A stretch of 64,000 nucleotides of DNA, taken from positions 310,001-374,000 of the forward strand of contig CAJJDO010000068.1 in assembly GCA_905183005.1 (NCBI GenBank), written 5' to 3'. Positions 37,841 through 48,474 of the stretch are shown here, piece by piece. Both the position numbers and the translations under genes were made by a program. Numbering within the stretch: position 1 is the stretch's first letter; every line of letters begins with the position of its first letter. This DNA comes from Paramecium pentaurelia. Lineage: Eukaryota > Ciliophora > Oligohymenophorea > Peniculida > Parameciidae. The notes beneath the pieces are model-generated. The model was not told the DNA's origin. It did no database searches and saw only the letters and a program-made list of their open reading frames with translations.

Positions 37841-38790
37841 ATGAAAAGGCAATTGTCTAATGGTAGAATGAAATCTGATGTCAATTTATTTAAATAAGCA
37901 ATTGAAGAAGTAGAAAGAAAAAGACCTGGTTCTGGACAACCTCTATCAACTGTCAAATCACCTTTACCTCCAAGAAAGCCACTTTTTTCTGGCACTCAAA
38001 AATAAAGATTGATAATCAATGCAAATAATATTGAACATTAACATCAGGAACAGAAGTTAATTAAAACAAGTTAGAATTCATCTAAAGCATCATTAAACCT
38101 CACATAGAATTAATAATAATTGCATTAAATTGTAACAATCATTTTAGATTTATTTTTTTAGAAAAGTCCTTAAAAATAAGCTAAACCTCCTATTCATATT
38201 GATAAAAAGATCATAATTGCAAGATAAGAACAAATTGGAAGTTCTGGAAAACCTACAATAACAGGAGAAATGTAATCAAGAAATAGTAGCAAATAAAAAG
38301 TATCAAGTGCAGGTACAAACACTAAATAATTTAATTGGGCTGATGCTATTGAATAACCATAACAATAAAGGGAATCTTCTTTAAATGTAATTTTTATATT
38401 ATAGCAAGAAAAGAAGGGTAGTATCTAGAGAGAAATTAAAAGCACTTCCAGGATAATATTAAATTCATTAACACTAATAAATTACATAATCCTGTAAACC
38501 AGAATAAAATTAGTTTCATGAATTTGATTAGAAATTAACAAAATCAGTTGAAAATAAATAACCTATATGTTATACTGATTTTAGTATGACCTCAGGAAGG
38601 AATGATTTATCAAAGGCTTTTGCATCAATCCAAATGGAAATCAAATAAGCCTCATAAGAAGCAAAACAAAACTCAGTGAATTCATATATGAATGGTAATC
38701 ATTTAAAAATATTATTTAATAGCCATACCAGAGTAAGAGGATGATGGATGTTCATCATTAGCATAGAGTACACTCTATTAATTTTAATGA
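37841..38790 (+). CDS. Unrecognised 289-residue protein, probably disordered
   Basis: Introns 38132-38161, 38387-38408 and 38695-38722. The protein is hydrophilic, rich in Ser, Gln, Lys and Pro, with an N-terminal charged helix (VNLFKQAIEEVERKRPG) and a Met/Ser/Ala-rich helix near residue 250 (SKAFASIQMEIKQASQEA). No membrane segment, signal peptide or known domain. The second intron has a short 18-nt alternative, but only the 22-nt form restores the frame. Confidence 0.6.
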
Positions 38791-38861
38791 TGATTACTCT
38801 AATTAATTAATCGATTTACAATTAGTATCAAATATATTATAAATTAATTATTGTTTTTTTT

Positions 38862-40524
38862 ATGGGGGGATGTGGATCAAGAGAAAAAGAAATTAAAGAG
38901 AAAATTGGCTTCTCATAGAATGATTACGATTATGCAATCAAACGGTTTTCTAAAATGACCCAATAAAAACCAGGGTATTTGCAAAATTTATTAAAGGAAA
39001 ACAGATCAATATTTTAGTTTTGAAGGTTTCAAGACATACTTTACTGAAAACCCTGTTTTCGCGTAAAAATTATACATCTTTATGAGAAATTATGGGGGTT
39101 AAAATTATGTTGACTTAAATACATTCCTAACAGTAGGTAATTTATATTCTTTAGAGTATAGTTGACTTATTTACAAGAACCTCTATGAAATTATAGAGTT
39201 AATTAAAGAACTTAGATATCTATATTTTATTTATTTTGGTATCTCTTTCTAATTCTGAGATTATGCATAAGGAAACTTTCAATTTTAATAATATTTATAA
39301 AATATCTATTAGTTATTCTAATGGTGTAAAATTATTCAAAGTAAAACCATAAAATAAAATAGGAACTAATAAATATGTAAAGTGATAAAGGTGATATTTT
39401 ATGTCATGATGATGATTAAGCTCCTATATTATTAGTCAATAATATTTTTGAAGGTAATTATTTTTATATTGTTAGACCATTCTATTCTTAATTATAAAAT
39501 CTTTAATGATAAAATTAAATAAGAAACTCCACAAATTTCCAAAATTGTTAAGAATTATATAGCAGGTAAGTTTATTAATAAGACACTTAAGAATAAATTA
39601 CCTAATATGGAATCTAGTGAATTAATGAATAAATAATTGATTGGTATGATATTTTAATAAATTCTAATAAAGCCCTTCTTAATCTAAGTGTTCCTTGGTT
39701 CTATAAATGTGTAGCTATTAATCAAGTATATAAATATGAATCTGAAAGTGGATAAACTTATAATTTCAATATTCTTGGAAACAGTCTCCTATAAACAAAA
39801 GGACCTAATGTTATACTATTTCGACATCACTAAAAAGATAAAGATACAGATAAAATAGAGAAATACACTTTTGGTTATTTTTCATCTTCTCAATGGAAAG
39901 TTTCACCTGATATCTCAGGGAATAAGGGTTCTTTTATATTTTCTGTTCATCCAAAATTTAAAATATTCTCAACTAATGACTAACAATAAAGTAAATTTGC
40001 TTTATTAATACCCATCATAACTAAAAAATAGAGTCAAACTCTTCATAATCAATTTAAATAAGGACCAAAATAGCCAGGTTTAGGAATTGGTGGTAGTGGA
40101 TATGATCATCACAGAATTTGGATAGATGGAAAGTAATTGTAGGCAAGTAGATTGATAGAAGATGATAAGACTTTTTAGAGTGGACCAATAATACCAAATG
40201 ATATTCATTTACTGAATGTATATTTTAATTATATTTATAGATAGATATGATTGAGATTTTGGATTTACAATTAAATGCTGCAGCACAAAGCACTTCTTAT
40301 TTTAAGTCAACTTCTCATAAACCTTATAGTAGCTAAGATGAATAAAGAATCAATCAAAACCAATTGAGAGATGTTCTCATCACTTTAAATTAATAAGGCA
40401 GTAATGATTATGTAATTTTATGGATGGATTAATTTTTTAGAGAAGAGGAAAATACGAAATTTAGATATCAAATCCTTTGCTCCCAATTAGTGAGGAGGAG
40501 GAGGAAAAATAGTAAGGAAAATGA
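38862..40524 (+). CDS. TLDc-domain protein with N-terminal myristoylation signal (MEAK7-like)
   Basis: Predicted 496 residues. Seven introns: 38975-38996, 39137-39161, 39341-39362, 39454-39475, 39644-39672, 40218-40240 and 40412-40440. It starts MGGCGSRE, a good N-myristoylation and Cys-acylation signal. The first half is helical with EF-hand-like layout (FEGFKTYFTEN, YVDLNTFLTVVDLF). The second half is a TLDc domain, about residues 230-410: NVILFRHH, FGYFSSSQWKVSPDISGNKG, FALLI, LGIGGSGYDHHRIWIDGK, then FQSGPIIPNDIHLLNI. TLDc proteins of this layout (MEAK7/TLDC1) sit on lysosomal membranes and TLDc domains bind the V-ATPase. That role is known for the family; it is inferred here. The tail is acidic (ISEEEEEKQQGK). 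Confidence 0.85.
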
Positions 40525-40564
40525 TATTTAATATATTTATTATGATAAGAAAATTCTTTATCTA

Positions 40565-41328
40565 TCATGCATTATTAAAATAGAAATAATCTTATGGTTT
40601 TACAATTTTATTTAAGATATCTCCTATTGCAGATAAATATCTAATTTTATCTTAGAGATTGGATCTCAAAATCTGAGCATAAGCATGATTTTAGTAAAAC
40701 TCAATTGATAATGTTTGAAAAAGTTATTTAAAAATATCCTAAATTTTTTTTGTATTTGAAGGGTTTGTGTAACACAAAATTAACATTTCTTCTAAACCTT
40801 TTAAGTCAATAGATTTAATCCACTTCCAGAAATGAGGTAATAAATTTTCATTTTCAGCAAAATAGAGTTGCACTCTTTCCTTAGATACAAAATCTTCAAT
40901 TATAAATTTCATTTAACTTTTTATCAAAAACATTTTAATTTGTGTATCTTCTAATTATAAGCATAGGCATTACCATCTTGATGTTTAATATTTTCTAATT
41001 TTTAATATTATATTTATGTAATGAGGTTATTAACAGCTTCTGATTATTCTTGTTTTACAAGTGGTATTTTGGGTTCTATCAATTGATTTAATATCTTATT
41101 CGACTAGGCTTATTAAATGAGTTGTTGCAAAAAGCTTAATGGAATCGTAACAGCAGGAGTAAATTATTTATAATTTGTGCATCTGTTTTGAAATGGGAAT
41201 TATAAATTAAGTTGAGGATATGTGGGATTCTGATTTTAAGAGACATTCATCTCATTTTAATTTTACACTATTTTAATTGGTGCAACTTTAACATTCTTTT
41301 TCGTTTCTTAATAAGGTTCAAAACTCAT
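40565..41328 (-). CDS. Unrecognised 246-residue helical protein
   Basis: One intron at 40951-40973. The start is taken as the ATG at 41328 (MSFEPYQETKKNVKVAP); a later ATG at 41250 is also possible. The N-terminal third is Pro/Gln/Asn-rich. The C-terminal two thirds are helical with hydrophobic periodicity (EDFVSKERVQLYFAENENLL, HFWKWIKSIDLKGLEEML). It converges with the TLDc gene, 40 bases away. No family recognised. Confidence 0.6.
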
Positions 41329-41842
41329 AAAACTAGATTTTATAAATTTTGTGTATTTACTATTAAATTATGAATTGCATAAAGAAAACCATACTAATTT
41401 CTTATTAAACTCATACACTTAACAAAAATTGATCATAACCTCAATCATTACAACAAATTAATAGTAAAAGAATAAAAAATTTATAACTATTATTTTATGC
41501 TCTTAGATGATATCATTAGTAATAATATTTGTATTTAAAGAAATAGAAAAATTAGCTTAATTATTTTACATTAAGATTTGATGTTAATAATGTAGAAAGA
41601 ATTATATTAGATTTTTCATAAATTCTCTTTAATTTTACTAATCTACATATGTTCCACTAATTTTACATAATAATATAAAAAATTGTGAAATTATAAAAAG
41701 GAATAATGTGCAAAATATTGTTAGTAATATCTCAAAAATGATAACTCTCTAATATTAGAACAATCGAATGATGATAGAGGAATCAATATATATATAATAA
41801 ATAAAATGATTGCTTTAATTAATTGATGCTTTTTATATATTT
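41329..41842. other. Region without a confident gene
   Basis: About 510 AT-rich bases between two minus-strand genes. A TGA-free minus-strand frame of about 60 codons lies near 41600-41790, but it lacks a credible start and coding pattern. No repeat or RNA signal seen. Confidence 0.45.
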
Positions 41843-41888
41843 TCATCTATGATACAAGTCCATAATATTTATGGGTTCGTTTTATTTA

Positions 41889-41930
<42 letters not shown>

Positions 41931-42915
41931 ATGAAATTAGGTGTTTGCTATTGAAATAAATTTTGTTAAAATTATTATTATTATTATTATTGTTAATTAA
42001 AATATACATTGTTATTTTAGAATTACTGATAATTATATTATTATTATTACTATCCTAAGTTCTGCAAGTAAGCATAATTAGCATTCTTTTGAGGAATTGT
42101 TTATTATGATTGCATTTATTATTTTTATTATTAATCTGGCTTATATAGATTTAATATATCTAAGGATGGTAATGAATGCATAACATGATTTGCTTGTTAT
42201 TTTGTTTAAGGAAAGTCTGTCTAATCTTTTTCTGGTGATAGAGAATGAGTAGTTCCATATTAAGTATTATTTCCATGAACGATTTCAATTTTAGTTTCCT
42301 TAACACCAAAATTGTCATATTACTCATTAAAATCAATTAAATCACCTAGTTTCACCTTAGGTTCTTCTTATTTGGTTTCAACTCGAAAGTAGAATGGTTT
42401 AACTGTACTAAATTCTTAGAAAATTTGAATACGTTTTAGTTAACATATATTGTTATTTCGGATCCAAACATTATTATTAAGGTATAAATTTCTTTTTGAC
42501 ATATTTCTCTTAAACAAAACGAATTAATGAATCTAATCCTGTATTAATAGTGGGTTTACTAAAATAATTTAATAAAAACTTTTACACATAGTTCTTAGGC
42601 ATAGTATTTTCCCAATAAGAATTTGCTGTTGCATTTCCAATAGATTCCATAATATCAATATTTTCCTAATACCATCCATCAATATTGGTTGATCTTACTC
42701 TTGTGACACTGGGACCTAAAGTTCTGTGAGCACCTAAAATATATAAATATTAATTATTTACCTGCACAATCCATACAAATAAATACACCATAATCCAAGC
42801 TAACCCATCTAGGACCTTTAGTTGCACAATCAGCACAGACTAAATTTTCTGGTCGTTTCAGTATCAAAGCAAATATTTTTTCTTATGCTTTTGCTGGAAT
42901 ATGTTATTTATTCAT
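41843..42915 (-). CDS. ArfGAP-domain protein with polyglutamine tail
   Basis: Predicted 339 residues. Introns 42734-42761 and 42408-42432. The N-terminus is a complete ArfGAP zinc finger: CADCATKGPRWVSLDYGVFI then CMDCAGAHRTLG, that is C-x2-C-x16-C-x2-C, with the catalytic arginine (HR) present. The domain stimulates GTP hydrolysis on Arf GTPases, in vesicle coat control. After about residue 150 the protein is low in order, with a short linear region (EEPKVKLGDLIDFNEQYDNF) and a C-terminus dominated by Gln and Asn. The final run of twelve Gln is written by TAA codons (41889-41930). The first intron falls inside the zinc finger. Confidence 0.9.
41889..41930. repeat. (TTA)n microsatellite encoding polyQ on the minus strand
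   Basis: Fourteen near-perfect TTA units. On the minus strand it reads as TAA = Gln and forms most of the ArfGAP tail; a second shorter tract lies at about 41970-41990 and encodes another Gln run in the same protein. Confidence 0.85.
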
Positions 42916-43232
42916 TATATTTCAAATTATTTTTTTTATGAAATCAATTATCTCTATTACGTTTTAAAAATCAAAATTTTCATATCTATGTAGTCTTCTA
43001 ATTTTATTTATATATGAATTCACCTTTCCAATCTTACTTATTTAATCATAATTTAAAAGTAAGAAATATTCTTTTGCTAAAAACAAATAGAATTTATTTT
43101 AGTTAAAATATGTAAGAATGATTTAAATATTAATATATAACTGATATTTAAATCATTCTTATATAGATGAATCTATCTTAATTAATATTTAGATAAATAA
43201 TAAATCATATATTAAATTAAATAAAATTATAC
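42916..43232. other. Intergenic region between divergent genes
   Basis: About 317 AT-rich bases between the ArfGAP gene and the next plus-strand gene. A short imperfect inverted repeat is visible near 43115-43165 (TAAGAATGATTTAAATAT and its complement), which could form a hairpin. No gene seen. Confidence 0.5.
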
Positions 43233-43952
43233 ATGCTAACATGTTCAAAAAATCTGAAATTAAAATTATATACTGTTCCTGATGATTAGTTTCCTAAAAA
43301 GAGACATACTACTTCAAGATCATTGAAGCTAAGTTCAAGAAGAAAAAGTATCATCATTAAATATTTTAAAGAATTGCAAGATGACTATGATATATTTTAG
43401 TACTTAAAAAACGAGAATACATCAGACAATTATATGACATCATTAACTGATAGAAAGGAAACTAGCTAACTTAATTATAATAATATTTCAGAAGTAAAGG
43501 CCAGTAACTTGTTTGAGAAAGATAAAGGGTTCTTAAAAAAGTTTAATGAGGTACAATCAAAAAGAAAATAAGAATAACTTTTGAAGGCTGATTATTTATT
43601 AAAGAAAGATTTAGCAGACTTGAATAAAATTGCTTAAAATAGTGTTTAATCATTTTCAAGTCATTTTTCTCTTTATAATCATTTCCACTTCGAACATTTA
43701 TTAGAACCTCAAACAGCTAGACATGATTTGTAATTACCACCTAAATAAACTTTTACAATTTTAAGTAATCCGAATAAAAAGGATAGAACATATAAGGTTC
43801 CCTTGCACTAACCATTTATTTCATAAGATAAGATAATAAATGAATAATCTTTAGATAAAGTAAGATTTTTGAATAATAAAATGAATCGAATGAGCTTGAA
43901 TGTATAGTAGTTAATAAATGAAGTTAATAACAAAATTAGATCCTTTGAGTGA
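43233..43952 (+). CDS. Unrecognised 239-residue protein
   Basis: Intron-less frame from ATG 43233 to TGA 43950-43952. Basic, Ser/Arg-rich N-terminus (RHTTSRSLKLSSRRKS), a central charged helix (FNEVQSKRKQEQLLKADYLL) and a polar tail. No membrane segment or known domain. The next gene follows within about 15 bases on the same strand, which is short even for this genome; whether the two share a transcript cannot be told. Confidence 0.6.
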
Positions 43953-43965
43953 ATAGTATTTTCAA

Positions 43966-44288
43966 ATGATCTAAGATGGAAATGTAGATGAACTCAAATA
44001 AATGATAAAGAAATATCCTCATTTATTATAATAAAGAACTAGAGTAATGATTATGATTTAATAGGATAGTTACAAGAGACAGGTCTACATGTGGCTGTAA
44101 AGAGAAATAAGATCTAGATAGTGGAATTACTATTAAATAATTAGATTGATGAATTCGCAAGAAATATTGTAAATTTATTGTATATAAATATAAGTGGGGA
44201 TAAACATCAAGATAATTGGCATTCAAATTATAATATCGTAACATTTTAAAAGTATTATATAATGGATTATAAAGATGCTTACTTATGA
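43966..44288 (+). CDS. Small ankyrin-repeat protein
   Basis: Predicted 98 residues with one intron at 44044-44069. It contains one clear ankyrin repeat (TRLQETGLHVAVKRNKIQIV then ELLLNNQID) and a preceding half repeat (MIQDGNVDELKQMIKKYPHL). Ankyrin repeats mediate protein binding. An alternative ATG at 43919 would overlap the previous gene. After the repeat the frame reads to TGA 44286-44288, though an intron near 44170 is also possible and would change the C-terminus. Confidence 0.6.
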
Positions 44289-44342
44289 TTAGAATTAGTG
44301 ATTATAGATTAAAATTTTATATAATTAATTAATTAGCATATA

Positions 44343-45361
44343 ATGGTAAAGATTTCAATTCCACATTTTATAGGCATCTCTTTTGAATATGGTTTAAGGT
44401 CAACCTCTAATTGAAGTGACTTTGGATGGTATTGAGACACGTAAACACACTAGATTTTAGGATAAATAATTAGGGGCTTTAAGATTACCTGTCTATTCTG
44501 TAATTGATATTGAATTAATTATATATAATAGGGTGATGATGATATCTCTGGAGTTATTGAAGTAAAAATGAACAAATAAAAAAAAATAGAACATATGGGA
44601 ATTCGGGTTGAGTTGATTGGACGAATTGGTAAGAATTATACATTTTATGAATAAAAGAAATTCTTAATGATCAAAAATAAAGTTCAGATTTTATGTCAAT
44701 GTCAAGAGAATTAGAACCATAAGGTTTAATGTTTGAGGATAAAACATATAAATTTTAATTTTAGAAGTTTGAGAAACAATATGAAAGTTATTATGGAAAC
44801 ACAGTTAGATTAAGATATTATTTGAAAGTGTATATGACTAGAAGTTATGGAAAAGTATAGAAAGAAATAGACTTTGCTGTTTTGATTCCACAACCAGAAT
44901 TAGAGGATTAACCATAAACTTCATTAAAATTGGAAGTATTGAATAAACATTAATTAACTTAATAGGTTGGTATTGAAGAATGTTTACATATTGATTTTGA
45001 ATATTTTAAGAGTAGATATCATTTAAGAGATGTTGTTACAGGAAAAGTGAATTTCTATTTAGTGAAAATCAAAATCAAATATATGGAATTGGCAGTGATC
45101 AGAAAAGAATAATATGGATAAGGACCTTAATAATAGACAGATAATGAGACATTAGTCAAATATGAATTAATGGATGGATGTCCTTAGAAAGGAGAAGTGA
45201 TTCCAATTAGATTATATTTAAGTGGTGTAGATATAACACCATCTGTTAAAAATGTAAGTGGTAAATTTAGTGTTAAATACATATTAAATTTGATATTAGT
45301 AGATGAAGATGATAGGAGATATTTTAAATAATAAGAAATAACAATTTATAGAAAGAAATGA
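44343..45361 (+). CDS. VPS26: Vps26, retromer subunit
   Basis: Predicted 309 residues, matching the Vps26 core (about 320). Arrestin-like protein of the retromer, which recycles cargo from endosomes. Family phrases are clear: IEHMGIRVELIGRIE, YESYYGNTVRLRYYLKV, HIDFEYFKSRYHLRDVV, VNFYLVKIKIKYMELAVIRK, YELMDGCPQKGEVIPIRLYL and DEDDRRYFKQQEITIYRKK. Introns: 44346-44373, 44500-44531 and 44629-44657. The first intron starts immediately after the ATG, so the first coding exon is only the start codon; splicing gives MASLLNMVQGQPLIEV, a proper Vps26 N-terminus. The long C-terminal tail of animal Vps26 is absent. Confidence 0.93.
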
Positions 45362-45431
45362 TAAAGTGATTAAGTGATTTAATATTAAATCATCATATAT
45401 ATAATAATTATTTGTAAGAGAAATAAATATA

Positions 45432-47145
45432 TCATAATTACTAAAAATAATTATATTTTTAAAGTCCTATGTGTTGATAATCTATTATATCACTTACAGA
45501 TCTAAATCTTTATTCTTTTTTTTCTTAACAATTCTATTACTATTCTTATAATTATTCTATCTTTTCTTACAATCCACAATAAATTAATTCAGCTAAACTT
45601 AATAAGAACTTTTTTGAATCCTCTAAATTAATAGGTGTATAATATGTATAGAAATTTTATTATTATATTTATTATTATTATTATTATTGTTATTATTGTA
45701 ACATTTATTATTAGACATATTTTTATTCTTGAATTTCATTTGAAATTATTGCTTCATTTGCATCAATAAAAGAAGTATCTAAAATCATTTCTTAAGAGAA
45801 TTCTGTAGGACTTTAAGAAAATCTTCTATTATGACTTTGAGTTGTAGTTATTTAATCTTTATTATTAATGTAAAATTATTATAGAAAATAATATTGTTTA
45901 TTGATTTTCTATAATTTTTCTTGATGTCTTAAATTTGAATTTATAAGTATTTATATTTAACTCTAAATTAAAATATATAAAAATACTTCTAAATCTTCAC
46001 AATTTCTTTATAATTCATTATTTGCTGTCTCAAGAGTCTTATTTAATAACATTTCTCTTTAATAGTTCTTTCTTAATTCTTCTATCATTCTCTCATATTT
46101 ATTAATTTTTTCAACAATATTAGGATCTATTTACTTTTTAATATCTTGCATTTATTAAATTTATCTTTTAGCATTGATCTCTTATATTTATTTTGCCTTT
46201 GTGAGATCTAATTTAGGAATTTCCTTCATTTATTTTACTATTTAATTCTCTTATTTTAATGGTAAAGGAGACATTAAAGGTGAACTACCAACTGAAGAAT
46301 TGTTATCATTTTATGATGAATTATCATTTTCTTCTTTGTTCATAACATTTAACAAATTATTTTAAACTAAGATATATAATATTTTTAATTACATTTAATC
46401 AATTATTCAGGTCCTTATTGAACTTATTATTATTAAATAATTAGTTTATTACCATGATATGTCATAGCTGTATTTTTCATTTGAACTAGGTTACTCATTA
46501 ATTTCTAGATAAATAGTGAAAATATAATACTAAATTAAATCCTTATAGTTTTTATTTTTCAGCTTCTATAATTTTATTCTTTTTGATTTATTATATTAAT
46601 TGAGATGTTAACATTTCAATTTGATTATGAAATTTGATAGCAATTTTATCAGGTTCACATATTTCTTTGTATTTAATAACAATACCTGAAATTTCATCAT
46701 ATTCAGGTTTTAATTATTCCATTTTACTTAATTGTTATTCAGCTTTATTGAGATTATTTTATAATGTTTAGATTTTATTCTATAATGATAAAATTAATTC
46801 TTTTTCATGTCTTTAAGCTTCTTCAGTGATTTATTAATTTATTAATACTTAATTTTATGCTTGATTCCTTTCTTCAATAAGTTTATCAATTTGATTATGC
46901 AATTTAGCATTTTCTTCTTACAAATTTTTCAATACCATTAATATAGCTTTATTTTATTCATCATTATTTTGAGGTGTCATAATTCTTAATGCCTTTTTAT
47001 TTAATTAAAGTAAACCCTTTAATTCATTCAATTATTCAGTTAATTGTTTATTTTCTTATTTGAGATAATCAATTAATTCTGTATGTTAATTATTAGCAAT
47101 ATATAGACTGCTTGTTAGATTCTTTTTAGAATGAGATTATTTCAT
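45432..47145 (-). CDS. Coiled-coil protein with polyglutamine tract
   Basis: Modelled as one 545-residue protein with introns 46505-46530, 46367-46392 and 45963-45986. Residues 20-230 are dense coiled coil (EENAKLHNQIDKLIEERNQA, EAQRHEKELILSLQNKIQ). A Ser-rich linker (NDNSSVGSSPLMSPLPL) follows, then a second coiled coil (EKINKYERMIEELRKNYQRE). A Gln run encoded by TAA repeats (near 45670-45710) precedes a final helical part. Without the 46367-46392 intron the gene would split in two at 46343 with a stop overlapping the next ATG. The single model is preferred. Likely structural or scaffold; no family recognised. Confidence 0.6.
45666..45702. repeat. Imperfect (TTA)n tract encoding polyQ on the minus strand
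   Basis: TTA units interrupted by TTG and TTT, read as Gln codons (TAA, CAA) with occasional Ile or Asn in the coiled-coil gene at 45432-47145. Confidence 0.7.
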
Positions 47146-48427
47146 AATTATATTTATTATTATTAAACCTAAATCATTTTCTTTTATTAAATGTGAATTG
47201 TAGCCAACCCCCATGACAATTGCACTTTAATAGATTTAATAAGATCCCAGCTACTCTAAGGTTCAAGTGTTTTAGTAACAGTAATGAAGTAAGATCCTTC
47301 CTTCAAATCTGCAGCTTTTTTACTTAGCTGCTTCATTAGATCTGGATCAAAACAAGTTGTTGAAGCAAATAAGAAGGTACCATCAGTCCAATCTAACTTG
47401 ATTTCGTAAATTAAATAATACTTCTCGTACATCTCCATTTATAAATTCAATTTTAGGTAATTAATAATCATAAATACCAATTTATTCCATTTCTTATTCA
47501 ATAATACATTTCTATTTTTCAACTTCTTCTTTTAATTTACAAGCCTATTCATGTAAAGAATGTAAAAATTCAATTCCTTTACAAATATTAAATTGATGCA
47601 TTAATGATGCAGCTATCACACTCTTACCAATACCGCTACCTAGATCATAAAAGACTCCACCTTTTTTAGGTGATACACATTGGAACACCAGTGATAAAGA
47701 TATAAAATCCTTTACAATTTAACAAATTACTTACAATTTCACCATATGATAGAGAATTTGATGTCAAATGATTCGCCAACCTTTCTTCTCTACTTAAAGT
47801 CTAATATATTTAATTTTATCATTATATTACTCGTGCTCTTTATAATGAATAATCTTTTGTGATTTTCTCATATAAGCTCTTCAATGATTCCTAAGAAGAT
47901 TGTGTATTATCAATCTATTAAGTACTATCTTAATTCTATAAAGAGTTTAGAAAATTCAGAATCCGTGCATGGTCCATTATATAATAAAATAATTTAGTTT
48001 CATAAATAATTTAAGTCTTTAATTAATAAATTAAATACATGAATCGAGAAATCTGGTCCTAAATTACACATAATGTAGTTGACTCCATAAAATCCTTTCC
48101 AAATGGTGGTTTAATGATATTAACATCAGGATTATCAATTGCCAATTTGACATCTTTGTTTCTAACATACTTTCTTGAAAAAAGCAAATCTGTAATCATT
48201 CTCCTCAATTACTCTAATTAAGAAATAGATTTTATTGATACATAGCTTAACTATTTTGTCACCTAAAATTAACTAAATAATAACAAAGAATATGCTCTCT
48301 CTGTTGTTGTCTTGACTAAATTACCATCTGATAAAAGAGCTACTTTTTATAAATAAGGTGGAATTTTTTCAATTACTCCTTAAATCTTAATGTAAGATTT
48401 ACTAACCAACACATTATCACCCTTCAT
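47142..48427 (-). CDS. Dot1-like SAM-dependent methyltransferase
   Basis: Predicted 398 residues; introns 47801-47830, 47710-47734 and 47397-47430. The C-terminal half carries the Dot1-type fold: LSYGEIDFISLSLVF, the SAM-binding FYDLGSGIGKSVIAASLMH, the acidic KGIEFL after strand 2, INGDLDWTDGTFLFASTTCF and GSYFITVTKTLE. Dot1 proteins methylate histone H3 K79 in the nucleosome core. The N-terminal about 200 residues are helical and unrecognised. Order of motifs (YGE, DLGSGxG, GxE, GD...W, N/T-x-CF) fits Dot1 better than other class I methyltransferases, but in place of the usual NN before the CF motif there is STT. The stop overlaps the start of the next minus-strand gene by four bases. Confidence 0.75.
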
Positions 48428-48474
48428 TATTACTCATTTAATTATACAATAAGTTCATCAAATCAAATCAAAAT

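Noticed and set aside
41889..41930. Noncoding microsatellite
   Set aside because: It lies in frame inside the ArfGAP gene and encodes Gln on the minus strand.
43115..43165. Hairpin as a possible terminator or IES end
   Set aside because: A single imperfect inverted repeat in AT-rich DNA is expected by chance; no other signal supports it.
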